DNA of 64,000 nucleotides from positions 358,751-422,750 of the forward strand of contig JABVXV010000028.1 of the NCBI GenBank assembly GCA_013365325.1, given 5' to 3'. This document shows positions 36,919-48,797 of the stretch, piece by piece. The position numbers and the translations under genes were made by a program. This stretch comes from Dipetalonema caudispina (Eukaryota; Nematoda; Chromadorea; Rhabditida; Onchocercidae). Under the pieces are notes generated by a model. It was not told where the DNA came from. It saw only the letters and a list, made by a program, of their open reading frames with translations, and did not search any database. How positions within the stretch are numbered: position 1 is the first letter of the stretch; each line of letters starts with the position of its first letter.

Positions 36919-39891
36919 ATTATCTGCCATGTGGTGTTATTTTGTTTTGCTGCTGTTGGCAATGTTGGAATGTTCCTCATCATTTATCGTAACTTATGCG
37001 CCAATCAAGCACATCGAATATTTACTATATTGTTACACATGAATATTGCTGATTTGATTGTAACATTCGAGTACTTACCTAAGCAAATTATACATTCCAC
37101 TACCAAGTATTGGTACGGCGGTATTGTATTGTGCAAAGTAAGTTTAATTAATGCAAAATTTATGTTTCGTTGAAACTATCATAGTGGTAATTTGAAAAAA
37201 AAAAAAAATATATGAGATATCTATTCATTCTAATCAAAAGAAGTAATGAATGAATCAAAACAGTCGATTTCTACGATATGGCACAAGTTTCTGTGTATCT
37301 GTTTAAGAATTTATGTAAAACTTAAGGATTATTCATAAATTTTGCTTCTTTAAAAAAACTATTCGTGTTGAAGGATTTGTGAAAAGTTACAAAGGTAAAT
37401 TGAAGTGGCTAAAAGTTTGAGTTTTCATAAGATGATAATTTGAAGTTCAGATTTAAATCCTAGAAAATGAATTAATAGTGGATAAATGAAGGTTTAATTT
37501 CTAAGCAAGCTTAGAATCTAATAAATTTTTCAAAGTTACTGAATCATATAAGTAATGAAAAGTGAACGAAAGTAAGTCAAGCAAAACATTGCATTAGTTA
37601 GAAAAATATAAGTTTGAAATGGCAATGTGGCAAAAGTACCTGTCAAAATAAGTAATTTATTTCTAATAAATTATTTCTTTCAGTGGTTTTTGCCATTAAG
37701 TGATAAGATAAATGTTCTTACAGTTGAACATTTGATGAAATATATTTCTAGACAACCCGATTTTTCGACATTTTCGGTGTATCGCTATCATCGGCTGTTG
37801 TGGTTTGCATGTGTATTGACCGTTGGCTTTCTGTTTGCAAGCCTTTTTCCGTAATTGATGGCATTAAACGAAATAAAATTATGCTGACTTTTGCATGGAT
37901 CAGCGCTTTTATTAATAGCTTGCCACAGGTAATTTTTGGTATTTTAGTTTTGGATTTAAATCAACTCATAGATTTCATATATATATAATTCTTTTTCTGC
38001 ACGGCTTTCGCAATATCTCTTCACAAGTTTTTTTTTTTTTTTTTTTTTTTTTCATCATGAAATTTATAACGAAGGAGGGAAAAAACATGTGCATAAATTG
38101 GAAACAGAAAGGTACTTGATTAAAAATGATTGAAAATCTAGATGATTGAAAACCTGATGTTTGAAACCAGGTTCTGGAACCACACTCCTCGGATCTTCAT
38201 CTGCAATCTAGAAATGAGTGAGGTATTTTCCTAGCTAATTAACAAGTAAAGAAAAAAAGATAAAAAAAAGGGAAAACTTTAGTCGGCATTATTATAATTG
38301 ATGATATTGCATCTTGCATCATGCACTATTGGTGATGATGATACCTCCGGCCAATTCTAAACTCATTATTTTGTTAGATGATGTCTTTTATTTAACTTCT
38401 TCAGTTATATTATATTATTATTGTTATTACTGTTTACTTATTTTTATTTATTATTTCTGTTACTATTTACATTGCTATTACTACTGATTATTATTTCCTA
38501 TTATTATTACTATTTCATATTATCATCATTGTTCATTATTATTATTATTATTATTATTAATAAATTGATGAGCTATTTTGTTGTATTATTCTTAATTAAA
38601 AAAGGGAAAACTTTAGGGACAATATTATATAAATGATCATTCTTAACTGCTTTGCACTATCCATCATTTATTTCACTTCGGCTATTGTTCCTCATTTTCC
38701 GAATTGTAGTTTGAGATATCAAGATGATCGAGAAATTACAAGCTTTCATGGTCTACTAGATATTTCGATTGTGGGTACTCAGCCCCACTATTCCGGTTTC
38801 AATGAAAGACCGGAATATTTACACTGAATCGTCATTCATGTTCAAATTTGTTTTGTGAATGTTAGAGAATTTCTTTCAGATTGGTATATTTACGGTGGCG
38901 TCACATCCCTGCAACGTATTGCTAACGCAATGTGTTGCTCGAGATTACGTCGGTCTTCTGGATTCACGCTATGTTCTGACCTATACAATATTTACCGCCT
39001 TATACATTTACTTCATACCATTATTTGTTATTATTTATTGCTATAGTCAAATACATTACAAGCTTAAAACACGTTGTACGTACAAATAAATAATCTATTT
39101 AAATGATTTCAAAAATTTTTCCAAATTTAAATTTGTTTATTTACTTTGTAATAATTTCTGCACATTTTAGCAATGATTACTGTAGAATGCAATGTTTTTA
39201 CCAACAGATTGTTTCTGCTCAGGCTTATTTTTAATTATATGATTAATTAAACTCAACTTTTGCATAGTAATAAGAATTTCAGATAGATCGGAAAGAAAAG
39301 AAAACAGTAATGGTAGAATGGTAATGAGTAAACCATATGTACCAAAATTTCGTAAAGCGAAAATAAAAACAGTACGGATGACGTGGAGTATAGTTCTCTT
39401 TTTTTTGCTTTGTTGGACACCGTATTACGCTGCTGCCACGTTACATTTCATTGATATCGATTATAAGGTACCATTTATAATGTCTTTAAAAAGTAGTATA
39501 ATAATTGAAATAGTTTATAGAAATGTATGTCAAGTAATAAAAAAGAGTTATTGAATGGATACAGGAAGAAGCCAAGAGAGAAATTTAGATAACAGTTTAA
39601 GATATTCATCTCTCTATACAAAAATATGTAACATAATATTTTATTAGCTATTCTATAATTTATCTAACTATGTTATCTATCCTGAATATTTCTCAAATTA
39701 AGACTGGCAGATCGCGGAAGAACATTATGATTCCATCAATAGTATCAAAAATTTTGTATATGTTTGCAACGACAAATAGCTCATTCAACGCATACGTCTA
39801 TGGATATTTTACCTTTAATCTAAGGCATGAATTGCGAAGTTTGAAGGTATTTCTGATAGAGAAATTCAAAAATGATAGGAGCAATAATTGA
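36919..39891 (+). CDS. Peptide G-protein-coupled receptor, GnRH/AKH-receptor type (5' incomplete)
   Basis: Rhodopsin-class receptor in the plasma membrane. Exons: 36919-37137, 37752-37928, 38880-39072, 39283-39467, 39703-39891, giving 320 residues with all phases agreeing. The extracellular N-terminus and start codon are on an unlocated upstream exon ending in phase 0. TM1 has AAVGNVGMFLIIY; TM2 has MNIADLIVTF; ECL1 has YWYG before a conserved C. TM3 has FFDIFGVSLSSAVVVCM, ending CIDRW where DRY is usual. TM4 has FAWISAFINSLPQ, TM5 has YIYFIPLFVIIYCY, TM6 has FFLLCWTPYYAA, and TM7 has NSSFNAYVYGYF with Ala in place of the usual Pro of NPxxY/DPxxY. The FG(V/L)xLSS block in TM3 and YGYF after TM7 are characteristic of GnRH/adipokinetic-hormone receptors. 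Ligand unknown. The acceptor of the last exon (ATTAAG) is weak. A poly(A) signal is at 39963-39968. Confidence 0.85.
38027..38052. repeat. Long T homopolymer in a GPCR intron
   Basis: About 26 uninterrupted T in the intron between the TM4 and ECL2 exons. Direct observation. Confidence 0.85.
38405..38563. repeat. ATT/TTA low-complexity tract in a GPCR intron
   Basis: Degenerate TAT/ATT trinucleotides ending in a purer (ATT)n run, within intron 37929-38879. It produces a spurious Leu/Ile/Tyr open frame. Confidence 0.85.
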
Positions 39892-42800
39892 AGAGCGTTA
39901 TTACGTACGTAAAAAGAAGCAAGTTTATCTCTCTAATTTGATGTGCTCATAAGTTTACTGTCAATAAAAGTTTAATTACCCATGTCAAGTTGCCACTCAT
40001 ATCAACTTCTATAGTTAAGATAAATGCTTAAGGGACATTTCTACTTGTTTCGAAAGTTTTCTTATGTGTCGCAGTACTTAGTTACTCAAAAGTTTGTTTA
40101 TAAAACTGCAAGGTAATTTTTTTTTAAGTTTTAGATTTAACGCAAAAAATGATATCTATAGAATATATAAAGTATTGGCTAAAGAAAAAGTAAGTTCAAT
40201 AGACATGGCTCTTTAAAACTCTTACAATCGACAGATCTAATATTCTAGCAAAAGTTATGCTCAATTTCTAGCATAACTTTGTTGCATTGTGGAATAGTTC
40301 TTAAAATTAAAATTAAAATTTATATTTGCTTTCAAAAATCATCCACATACAAGCATAAATTGTAGCTATTTTTCTATATTTTGCTGATAATATTAAATCG
40401 ATTGATAATTGATAACACAAATTAATAATACTTAAACATTTTATACAGTAAAAATTATAAAGAATAATATATAAAGCTCAACTGAATTTTGTGTATCCAC
40501 GAATTTTTTATTTAAGGTCGATTTATAATCATGTCATTATCGCAAAATTCGCTGAATAAAATGATTTGAATTAGCATTATAGAGGCGATAAAGATCTATC
40601 TTTGTACATTCCTGAATATATACATGTATTATTAAAAGTTTCGTTTAAATGTTTAAGGAAAAAGTAATGTCTATTTCAAGACTTCATTAAATAAAGAATT
40701 GTTTTGGTAACTTCCGAAAGATTTTAGGGACGCACATCTTTTACATTAAACCAACTTGTCAAAAATTCCAATAAAATATTATTCGAACTGTCTGAACAGT
40801 AATCTCGGAAAGTTGTTGGATGGGACAGTTGGTTTGAATCAATATTAGGTATATGATAAACATACCTGGAAGAATCCTGGAAACTTCATTCACAAATTAA
40901 ACAGATTTAACAATCGAATTCATGAAAGCAGTTTCTCTCGTTGATTTGATAAATTTGAAAAAGTAAAGAATTCATTAAGATGAAAGACAAATTTTGTTGA
41001 GAATATCACTGATGACATTGAGCCAAAAAAAATTGAACATTTTAAATTGCCTAAAGTCATCAACAGGATTTCATTGCGTGAGAGAATTTTGTTGAGGCTT
41101 CAAAAATTTTGCTCAACACATAGCAGTGTTTAATTATAGGTCATTATTTAATTTCCAAGTGATTTTTCTCATTCTTTTTTACAACTGTGATTGAGTAAAA
41201 CACGAGTTGATTTATTAGTATTTTATAAATTATCAATAGGACACAAGAATTTTAAATCGGTCTTTTTTTGATCTAAAAGACACTTCTCACATTTCCGACT
41301 GTTTTCCATTTGCGGAGAATTATAAGCTTCAATTTTTGTCTCACTTTTTTTCTTCTTTAATTCTTTAGAAAAGCTCCGGAAACTCGTCTCGTATGCTTTA
41401 AATTATGCTTATGGTTGGCATGGAATAGCTTTGTAAAAATTTTATTTGGATAGATGAACGAAGGAAGACGATGGAAAGGAAGCTTTTGATTCCTTACTCA
41501 TAAATCATCATCGTCTTTTCAAATTCCATTCAATTGGCGTGTCCTCTTCTTACTCCTTCCTTTCGTTTTCCGCTGATTTTTTTTTTTTTTTTTTTTTTTT
41601 AGGAGAGTTTTTTCATGTTTATTATCAATTTTGTGCATTTTAGACTTCATGGAACCCAAAAATGTGACCATTTTTTTTTTTGAAGCTATCATTACTTTCC
41701 ATAATTATTCTCGGCAAATTTCACATAAATTTAATATTTACAATCGATATTCATAATCTTTCTTGGGATTTTTGAGCATTTCTCAGTATTCGGTTCTCGT
41801 AAGAAATAGGTTAATTTGATGTAACGCTTGGAAATCAAACGTTGCTCAGGTATAGATTCAAAAGCATTAAATTTGGTTTATCTGCATTAGACTTATTTGA
41901 GCTCAGATCATTCTCTGTTTTGCCAGAATTTCCAAGGATCATTAGAATTAATTAATCCTTTATGAGCAAGGGATTGAAAATAGAGATCTAGTAAAAGCAA
42001 GCTGGCAAAAACCCGGTGAAAGAAAGGATAGCGGTAGTTGTGGTGATAAACGTGGTGTAAACATCTGTCATTTATTGTTGCATTAAGAGAAAAGACACAA
42101 CTTTGGAGGTCAATTAGCCCCCACAGGCAATGATTTATTAACGAGACGTATGCATGAAGAGAGCGGATCGAGGACAAGAGGTAGCAATGGATGACCGACA
42201 ATATGGAGAACATAAAGGTCGGCAGTTGGTCAAAACCTCGATACCCCTCTTGGGATAAATATTATACAGCTGCTGCTTCATCCCATATTTTGCATTAAAA
42301 TGAAAATTTTGGAAGCCAATCAAACAACAATTGCTTTTAGACGTTAGACTTGACTGGTCCACTTAAGCAAATATAGGGATTGGTTGCTGTTTACTATGAT
42401 ATTTATATATTTTGTGTCGTCATGCCTTGTTGTCAAGAACATAATCTATACTTTTTTCACTATCAACATCTTCCACTACCAAACATTTTACAGGCCTTAA
42501 TTTTACTGCGATAAGATTACATAAATATATTAATAAGAAATTGCCAACATGCCCATTTAAATGGATAAAAAGCAACATGAAACAAATGATTTCAATATTT
42601 TTACATGAGATAACGAATGTGTGAAACTTCTTAAATTACAGTATTAAACTTTTTGCAACGGATTACTGCGCTGCCTTTGCATATTAATGTGCAATTAAGA
42701 AGCATAAAATAAAAGAACGTATTTGCTTAGTAATCTGAAAACAAATCAAGTTACTGGCTAAAAGGGTTCTTAATAATAATGAGAGTCAAATTTTAAAGTG

Positions 42801-45518
42801 TCGACGAATTTCTGCTTCTTTATTTTAATTTTAAATTTTGAAGAGAAATTTCGTGGGCAACAAGGATGTAGTAACAATGAAGGAATTTCGATAGAAAAAC
42901 AAAAAATGCATATTTGGAACACATAACGACAGCCATCCTTTCCGATATAGCTCACATAATTACTAATGTCTGCAACGAAATATTTTATGCTTACTGTATG
43001 TACGCAATAAATTAATAGTACCAACATTCTTTAAAATTTAAATGTAAATATAAACTCTTCCAAAGATATTGCGCCTTTGGTGAAGAGACATTCAAGAAAA
43101 AATAAAAGAATAACATTAACACTATCAGTTGTACGTTGCATTTTCAGAGAGGATATTTCACGGACCGCAAACGATTGTTCTTATCCATGATTTGATTGTT
43201 TTTATTATCATAGGTGGTGGGTTTTGTTGCAGTTTTCTCTTTGTTCTGATAGTGTAATGAGAAGTTAGAGGAGTGATTTCAACTTTTTAATTTAAATCTG
43301 CTTAGCAATTAAATAAAAATCGAATTAGAAGGAGCTATTCGTCAGGTGTTATTTAGCTCATGGCTAGTGTAAGTACTCGTAGGAAGTAAGTTAAGTGTAA
43401 TAACTTTTTCGATTTGTGGTGCAGTTAACTTTCTCCGAAGATGGGTAGGAGTGCTAACTTGTTATATTATGATTAGATGGAGAAAGATCAGCCTCATATA
43501 ATTGGTAGATTTGTTGGAAAGATATCATCTCATGAATAATTAACATATTTTAAAAATCAAATAACTAGACTAGTCTAGAGCTGCAGCAGTAATGCTTTCT
43601 GTGTGAAATGTAGCTTATCCCCGAAGACGAAGTCAGTTAGTCTTTTTCTATGTCAAGAAAATCTGCAAAGCTTCTTTTCATTGGATATATTTTTGATATT
43701 ATATGAAGGAGCAGGAGGATGCGTCAAATTTCTCTTTGGATAATTATAGTAACGGTATCTTAGCTTAATAATGAGTATGCATCTTTAACTTTCCTTCACG
43801 TCCAATGAAAATAAATTACGTTAAAATGAGAAAGAATGATAGAGAAGAGTAAGATAACTTCCACATTTGCAAATGTGGAATTACAAATCTATCATTTACA
43901 AATTAATAGTCAGTTACAAATTAATATTTAGGTTTTTTATAGCAAATGTTCGAGGAATAATGTGCAGAGATCTTAAACCGTTCTATGTGAATATGAAAGT
44001 GGTAATGTTTGATTAGTGCTGACCTCTCTATTTTTCAGACAATCAGGCGACGAGGTTTCAAAGTTGAATAGCAAGATGAAGCTCGAACGGTCAACCTAGA
44101 AGCAGTTGATCCTCAACGTTAGCTTTTGAAAAACAATACTTAACTCGTTTTGTCCATTCTGGTTCTCATTTCTTATATCCGAATGACTAAGACCTGAAAT
44201 TAATCGGTCCCATTTAGTGACAGCTTTTATTTGCAAGCTGTCAATCTCGGAGCTTCTTTCTAACATTCTTCGATAACTGATAAATAAACTGATCATGTAC
44301 ATTCACGATAATTTTTCATGTTTCTCTTGTCCGTCAGTTACTCTCATGTATTTTGATAAGATATATTCAACTTTGCTTTTTATTTCAGTTGATAATAAGC
44401 CAACCGAGAGGTTGGATGAAAACGTGCAACATAAAATACGACGTGTAAAAACTTCGCATGGTTGAAGTACTCACCGGAAAAGTAATAATTTATTGTTTAA
44501 TATTTATCTGTTTTACCGGTTTTTCATATTAGTTCGATTCAGTCGGTGGTATGGGAAATAAGGGAAAATAATGAATGAATATTAAAATATGATCATGTTT
44601 TTTTGTCATTTCTCAACCTTTTTCTTGATCTGTTATTCTACTTTATTTGCATATGTAGGTATTGAAGTCACTGAAAAAATTTCTAGTCTCCAAAAATCTA
44701 AATAATTCTAGGTGTTTTCCTTAATGGTATTTACTTCAAGCTGAATCTCAGCAGATTTTGTGTATCGGTAAATACTCCCATAATTTATTCAAAATTACCC
44801 TAATTATATTTTTCTGTTAGAAAAGCAGGTTTTATTAATAATATAATAATAATGTCACATGGGAGTACTAAGTAATAAATATTTTACTAAGAGGAAGAAG
44901 TGGAATATTTAGATTTAAATAAAAATAAAAAATGAGATATTTCTTGGACTTTTGGGGAGGCGAACGTCAAATGCTTACTTAAGGGAAAGGAAAAATCGAA
45001 ATGGAGTTGTTAGCCACGCTATATGATATATAACACCCCACTGTAATTATTATATACTGCTCCTATTCGCCTTTGCTTTTATAACAATTGTAATATTCTA
45101 ATATGCATTCATCTTCATTTGGAATTTAAAACTTGAAAATTACCGAATGCAGCTACTCTTTTTCTCGAGCTCTGAAAAGCTTAAGGAATTAATTTAATTA
45201 TTTCAAATTTTCGAAGTTCAGCATAGTTTTCAATGTTCCTTCACTATACTCTTGATCCAAGGTGGCTTGGCTCGAGGTCTTCGATCGATCGATAAATTGC
45301 AATACAGCGTTCTTGAAATATTCAACTGCAGTATTTTTTTATTGTAGAGATAGAAGTGAATTTGAGGATTTCCTTTCTGAATTCGGGAAGTTTCCATCAC
45401 CAGTGGTTTTCGATCTTTCGAATGTCGAGAAATATCCATGCAATTTGAATTTATGAATATATGCGGATGTACATGCTGGCTTGGCTCCTGCATAAAACTA
45501 AGGTGTATTAGGAAAAAA
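39892..45518. other. Intergenic stretch with isolated coding-like islands
   Basis: After the GPCR poly(A) signal, sequence is AT-rich to about 41.9 kb, with a poly-T at 41578-41600. 41930-42360 is less AT-rich and open on the minus strand, but no domain is visible. 43859-43880 is a perfect palindrome. At 44096-44284 the minus strand has a TTTATTTATCAG acceptor followed by an open segment of balanced composition (YRRMLERSSEIDSLQIKAVT, then KWDRLIS) that could be one exon, with no partner located. I call no gene. Confidence 0.4.
43859..43880. repeat. Perfect 22-bp palindrome with adjacent direct repeats
   Basis: TTCCACATTTG followed by its exact reverse complement with no spacer. Just downstream, the 13-base unit TTACAAATTAATA occurs twice (43896-43908, 43914-43926). 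The function is unknown; a dimeric factor site or a recombination remnant are both possible. Confidence 0.75.
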
Positions 45519-47410
45519 ATGGAAGACCAAAGTGCAAGAAGATTGGAAACTAGAGGAGCTTTGTATATAGGCCGAGCAGAGGGGTCAGAGGAAGATGGCG
45601 AAGAAGTAGAAGTCTGGTAGGAGGAGAGGTATTCTATGATGGTTTGCAGCAAGCGTCCTATGGCTTGTGTCGAAAAAAGATCGGTCGGCTCTCGGTTCGG
45701 CAGCGGCAGCGGCGGCCTCTTGTTTTCTCTTTAAACTGATTTACGGCTTTTGTCTTGTTTCTAACTTAGAACATATTCCCGTTTTCTCCATTCTAAACCA
45801 TTCAAACAATCAATCCTGCAAGACAACAACGTCTCACCTAACCTATTCTGATCGACGACTACTTGATGTAACACCGTTACAGTTAAAACGTGGTGATATG
45901 TTAATAATGCATTGGTGAGACGAGGTCATGTAATAGAGAACGAGTTTCTTCGCTTGCAATGTGTTCCGCAAGGCTTAATCAAAATCTCTTAGTCTGGAAT
46001 ATTGATATCTTGTTTATTTTTTTTTTTTTTTCTTGACAGAAATCCATTCAATTCTTTACATTAAGTACATATGACTTAGAATTCTTTATAGCCAATGAGA
46101 AGCAGGAAGAAAAACTTCAATTATTTGATATGCGGACACATTTAAATTCAAGAGACGAAGCTTGGACGACTGCAAGGTAGGTCGAAGCCTCTTAGGTGAA
46201 ACAGAACTTTCGGTTAAGCGAACTGAGATAAAAAATGCACAAATTTGTATATTGTTTTGTGAGAAGGTGCCTTCTATAGTCATAGAACATGGTGTGAATA
46301 AATGGAGTGCCAGCTTTTGGATCCTAGTTGTATCAGTGGTAAGTGCTGAACGGATTAGAAATGCCTATATTTCATGCTTACCCAAGTATCGTCATCTCGC
46401 ATCATAAGATAAATATTGGCTTTTCTTAGAAGTAGGTAGTATGGATTACTAATTCCTTTATTCACAATTTTCAAATTTGGTTGATCAATTTCTAATTTCC
46501 AACAGCTCCCGTAAATAACCGAACTAAAAGTTATAGTGATACAATTATTTCATCATATACTAACAGCTGTTTCATTCGAGAACTATCGCATTTGTCCGTT
46601 TTACGAGAAACTTCATGATGTGAAATTAAACATTTCTCTTTCTTTCTCGAAAATAAGCTTTTAAAATCATTTTGTACTTACTCATTCGTGTAATAGTTCG
46701 GATTATTATTTTTGACCATTTCTCACTCATAGGGAGGGTGTCGTAACTGGACAAAATGTCTGCAGTTGTCATTGCTCACCTCTTCAGAGCTGGTAGTTTT
46801 TTCGTTCTCTCATATAGAGGATTTTTAGCGAAAAGAAATAAGAGCAACATATGTAAAATGGTCTTAATCAGTAATCAAATAAATCTTCCAACAAATAAGA
46901 AAGTAAATCAAAGAAGTAACTCATTTAGGTTAGACAATTAATTTACTGAAGAACTAACTAATCTTTCAGTCGGAATCTTCATGTGAATTACGTTACTAAT
47001 TCTGCTTGGTAAAATTTGTGGGAACGGTGATTGTTTTTAGCGAACTTTTTCGCAAAACTTTGTGTCTGTCAACTTTTTTTTGTTTGCCTTTCTGGAAGTG
47101 TTTGTGAAAATTTAGACTGTTTGTCTTCGACAATTATGCATTTAGTTTTGTGTTCTTGTTCTCATTATTTTTAATCCCTTAAATGTCATATAAGTTCTTG
47201 ACTTATTTCTGCAAGCAAGTTTAAAAGTGAGTTTTTAAGACACCCAAATTGGGAATACTTCGTCAGTATACTGTCTAATCTTCCATTTTTAACAGCTGTC
47301 CAAAATGCTTCGATGAATATGAGAAGTGTGGAATGTTTAAAGATTTTCAAGATAAATTTGCATATCTATCTTTACGCGCCGTCTACTTTGGAAACTTTTG
47401 AAAGACTGTT
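45519..47410 (+). other. Cluster of coding-like exons, gene structure unresolved
   Basis: A less AT-rich region with several plus-strand segments that look like exons. 45519-45618 opens with an ATG after a GTATTAG acceptor and is acidic (GRAEGSEEDGEEVEV) before a GTAGGA donor. 45652-45720 follows GTTTGCAG and is rich in CGGCAG units. 45770-45914 follows CTAACTTAG and reads HIPVFSILNHSNNQSCKTTT then SDRRLLDVTPLQLKRGDMLI before a GTGAGA donor. 46040-46176 follows a long poly-T/TTGACAG and reads KSIQFFTLSTYDLEFFIANE then THLNSRDEAWTTA before GTAGGT. 46567-46618 joins that exon in phase and stops. 47296 onward follows TTTTTAACAG (CPKCFDEYEKCGMFKDF in one frame). Not all phases connect, so I cannot give one model. 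It might be one or two small genes or alternative upstream exons of beta-catenin. Confidence 0.35.
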
Positions 47411-48777
47411 GCGAGTTAGTAAATGTTACTTCAGTTAATTTATGTTTGTCGTTGTAACGCCAACTAAAGAATCTCAAAACTAAAATGCATGACCTAATCA
47501 GTTTTGCGGTTTTCCACTTGATGTCTTAATGGTAGGGTTAATGAGTGATTGCCTTAATAAGACGAAGAAGCTGTGAAAGGTCTATTGGAATTTGAGGAAA
47601 TATTTATGAGTTAAGATGAAGTCACTTTCGCTGATGTTTTTAAATTTTTTCGCTCTTAGCAAATCTGAAGTATCTTTCCTAGCTTCGAAACTCTTATATT
47701 TTTTGAAGCAGTAGGAGGAATAAGAAAAAGATGTGGGTGCGTGGAGTGTAATGCATGCTTCGTCTTCCATGAGAGCTAAAGAAGAGCGCGACGCTTTGTG
47801 CTTCTTCATAAGTCGGCTGTTTTTTTGAAAATCTCTTCCTTAATGTATGTTGGTTTTTTGAACGGTTTTGCATTAAACAATTATTATAAAGGTTTTCTTA
47901 TGTCAACAACGATTTTTATGCAAATTGAAGAGTAATAGAGAGGAAGAGGGAGGCAAAAAGCGTGGGAATTTGGGTCGCACTTCAACGCTGATACTCTTAT
48001 GATATGATATGTAAGTTTGCAGAATTGCTGATAGCTGTTCAAAATTCTCGACTTCCTTAAAATTTAGTTTCCATTAACCTTTCGAAGTACTCGTGTCTTT
48101 CATCACGTTCTCTTTTCAAGTTTTTTTTTCAGAAATAACTTTTTCCTTCTTTGCTGAAACAGTCTTTTCATTCCAGATAGTCCCCCTAGTAGTCCTGAAT
48201 AACATTGAAGTTTTCATTTATTTGGCAATGAAATGAAAAATATAAAAATCATATTTCGATAGAAATCTTTCAGTCGTAGCTCTGTTATCAATTTTTATGG
48301 GCGATTTAGTGGTCTTTATCAGGAAGAGAAACAGTGATGGGGTCCTTTTACCATTCTTTAAATGGATATCAGTGTGTGGTCTTAAAATGTTGTTAGGTTT
48401 TTGAATCAGTTAGTTAATCAATAAATAAGCATGTCTCAGTGACCCTGTTTTTGTAATTATTTTCCCTGAAATGGCCATTTAATTATTAATTGATTGATGA
48501 AGTGGTCAGTAGATAATAAATCAGTTAGTAAGTGAAGTTCGAAATGGTGAATTATGCAGTACTGCAGTGTGATGATGTTTTTTGCCGTTATTGTGTAAAA
48601 ATATTTATATGTTCACATTAACACATTCACGAAAACAGAGTAGGGTAGGTAGGGAAAGAAAGACATGCGATCCCCTCACCGAAAACATACCTTTTTCTCC
48701 TTCATTTAATTGCTTTTCTTTAAAGTGTTAATCTATTACTCTTTGTAAAATGATTCCCCCTCCCCTAGCTCTTTCCT

Positions 48778-48797
48778 CATCATCATCATCATCATCC
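48778..48797. repeat. CAT trinucleotide microsatellite
   Basis: Six to seven CAT units flanked by pyrimidine-rich DNA. Direct observation. Confidence 0.8.

Noticed and set aside
38421..38636. Leu/Ile/Tyr-rich plus-strand frame inside the GPCR intron
   Set aside because: Product of the ATT/TTA repeat; no receptor motif and not needed for the phase-matched exon chain.
42304..42312. AATTTTGG resembling an Sm-binding site of an snRNA or SL RNA
   Set aside because: The flanking sequence does not match U1, U2, U4, U5 or nematode SL RNA, and the motif is short and AT-rich.
47582..47809. 75-codon minus-strand frame with mixed composition
   Set aside because: Single unsupported frame; many frames of this length are expected by chance in 64 kb, and no splice or domain evidence was found.
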